Shown here: positions 63,716 through 64,000 of the stretch, piece after piece | Layout: each line of letters begins with the position of its first letter | How positions within the stretch are numbered: position 1 is the first letter of the stretch | Source of the DNA: Symbiobacterium thermophilum IAM 14863 | GTDB taxonomy: Bacteria > Bacillota > Sulfobacillia > Symbiobacteriales > Symbiobacteriaceae | Direction of reading: 5' to 3' | NCBI RefSeq assembly: GCF_000009905.1 | Contig: NC_006177.1 | Coordinates: 2,852,001 to 2,916,000 of the forward strand | Length of the DNA stretch: 64,000 bases | The notes under the pieces: model-generated | What the model was told of the DNA's origin: nothing | The model's input: only the letters and a program-made list of their open reading frames with translations | The model's database searches: none | Program-made: the position numbers and the translations under genes

Positions 63716-64000
63716 ACAGATAACTGAAACGCACTAGTAGACTACAGCGACGAGAACCCGGTGACCCAAACCTGCAACGATTACTGAAACCGAGCGCATG
63801 GCCCAGTGCTCCTTGGTCACACATCCTGTACTCAGTGGAAGACCGAGTTTACAGCACTCAGTAGACGGGCGGGTCTCGCGGAACCTAGTTTTCGCAGCTA
63901 CGTTGAGGCTCGTCTGTATGGACAGTTCCAAGAGGTGTGCATCGATCAACACTAGATAGGACACCCCTCCAAATCGACTCCCAGCCCCGGTTCCGGAGAA

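Larger units (their letters stand above)
63441..64000. other. Long upstream region of the polysaccharide operon
   Basis: About 560 bases to the window end with no supported gene. On the minus strand it would be the leader of the sugar transferase gene. It contains the hairpins at 63570-63641 and 63675-63715. Short frames (for example 63734-63964) lack start signals and recognisable products. Confidence 0.6.

Overview
The window looks like chromosomal DNA of a high-GC, endospore-forming Gram-positive bacterium, most plausibly Symbiobacterium or a close relative. The basis is strong GGAGG-type ribosome binding sites, frequent GTG/TTG starts, a T-box leader, a SpoVB-like flippase, a possible SASP-like fragment at the left edge, and very GC-rich housekeeping DNA. 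The genus is an inference from gene content and style, since no database was searched.

Positions 1-36.6 kb are dense, ordinary chromosome. They hold an arginase-family hydrolase, a CapA-like lipoprotein, an ABC ATPase, DNA-repair and protein-folding genes, GluQRS (tRNA-Asp modification), a short SNF2 ATPase, an OsmC-like protein with a GntR regulator, an M42 peptidase opposite a LysR regulator, an ECF sigma factor followed by a structured RNA candidate, a 5'-3' exonuclease, a metY/PfkB-kinase pair and fructose-bisphosphate aldolase. A branched-chain amino-acid operon on the minus strand (ilvN-ilvC-leuA-ilvE-ilvD-ilvB) is preceded by a consensus promoter and a T-box leader whose specifier reads as Leu CUC. 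After it come a receiver/HD-GYP pair, prephenate dehydratase, a MarR regulator, a SpoVB-like flippase, an MFS exporter, a LOG-like protein and a Gfo/Idh/MocA oxidoreductase.

Positions about 37-64 kb are an accessory surface-polysaccharide region with visibly lower GC. A minus-strand biosynthesis series starts near 63.4 kb: priming sugar-phosphate transferase, NAD-epimerase, GalU, glycosyltransferase, GalE, glycosyltransferase, Wzy-like polymerase, glycosyltransferase, Wzx flippase. A second O-antigen-ligase/polymerase-like protein with a repeat-containing C-terminal tail lies on the plus strand at 39.8-42.0 kb. Together these supply the steps of a Wzx/Wzy-type pathway: lipid-linked priming, UDP-sugar supply, glycosyl transfer, flipping and polymerisation. 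No chain-length regulator or export kinase is visible here.

This locus is riddled with insertion sequences. There are two apparently complete IS21-like elements, a decayed third istB, an IS256-like element split by an IS1182-like element (both with exact target duplications), an IS1380-like element with a CTAG duplication, and two decayed IS3-like copies in opposite orientation around one glycosyltransferase. The upstream leader of the operon carries a terminator-like hairpin. No CRISPR array, tRNA or rRNA gene was seen. The most unusual points are the 6S-like RNA candidate at 14.84-15.04 kb, the nested transposons, the EPS leader hairpin, a 17-bp palindrome shared by two distant regulatory regions, and two enzymes lacking hallmark catalytic residues (OsmC-like and endonuclease III-like).
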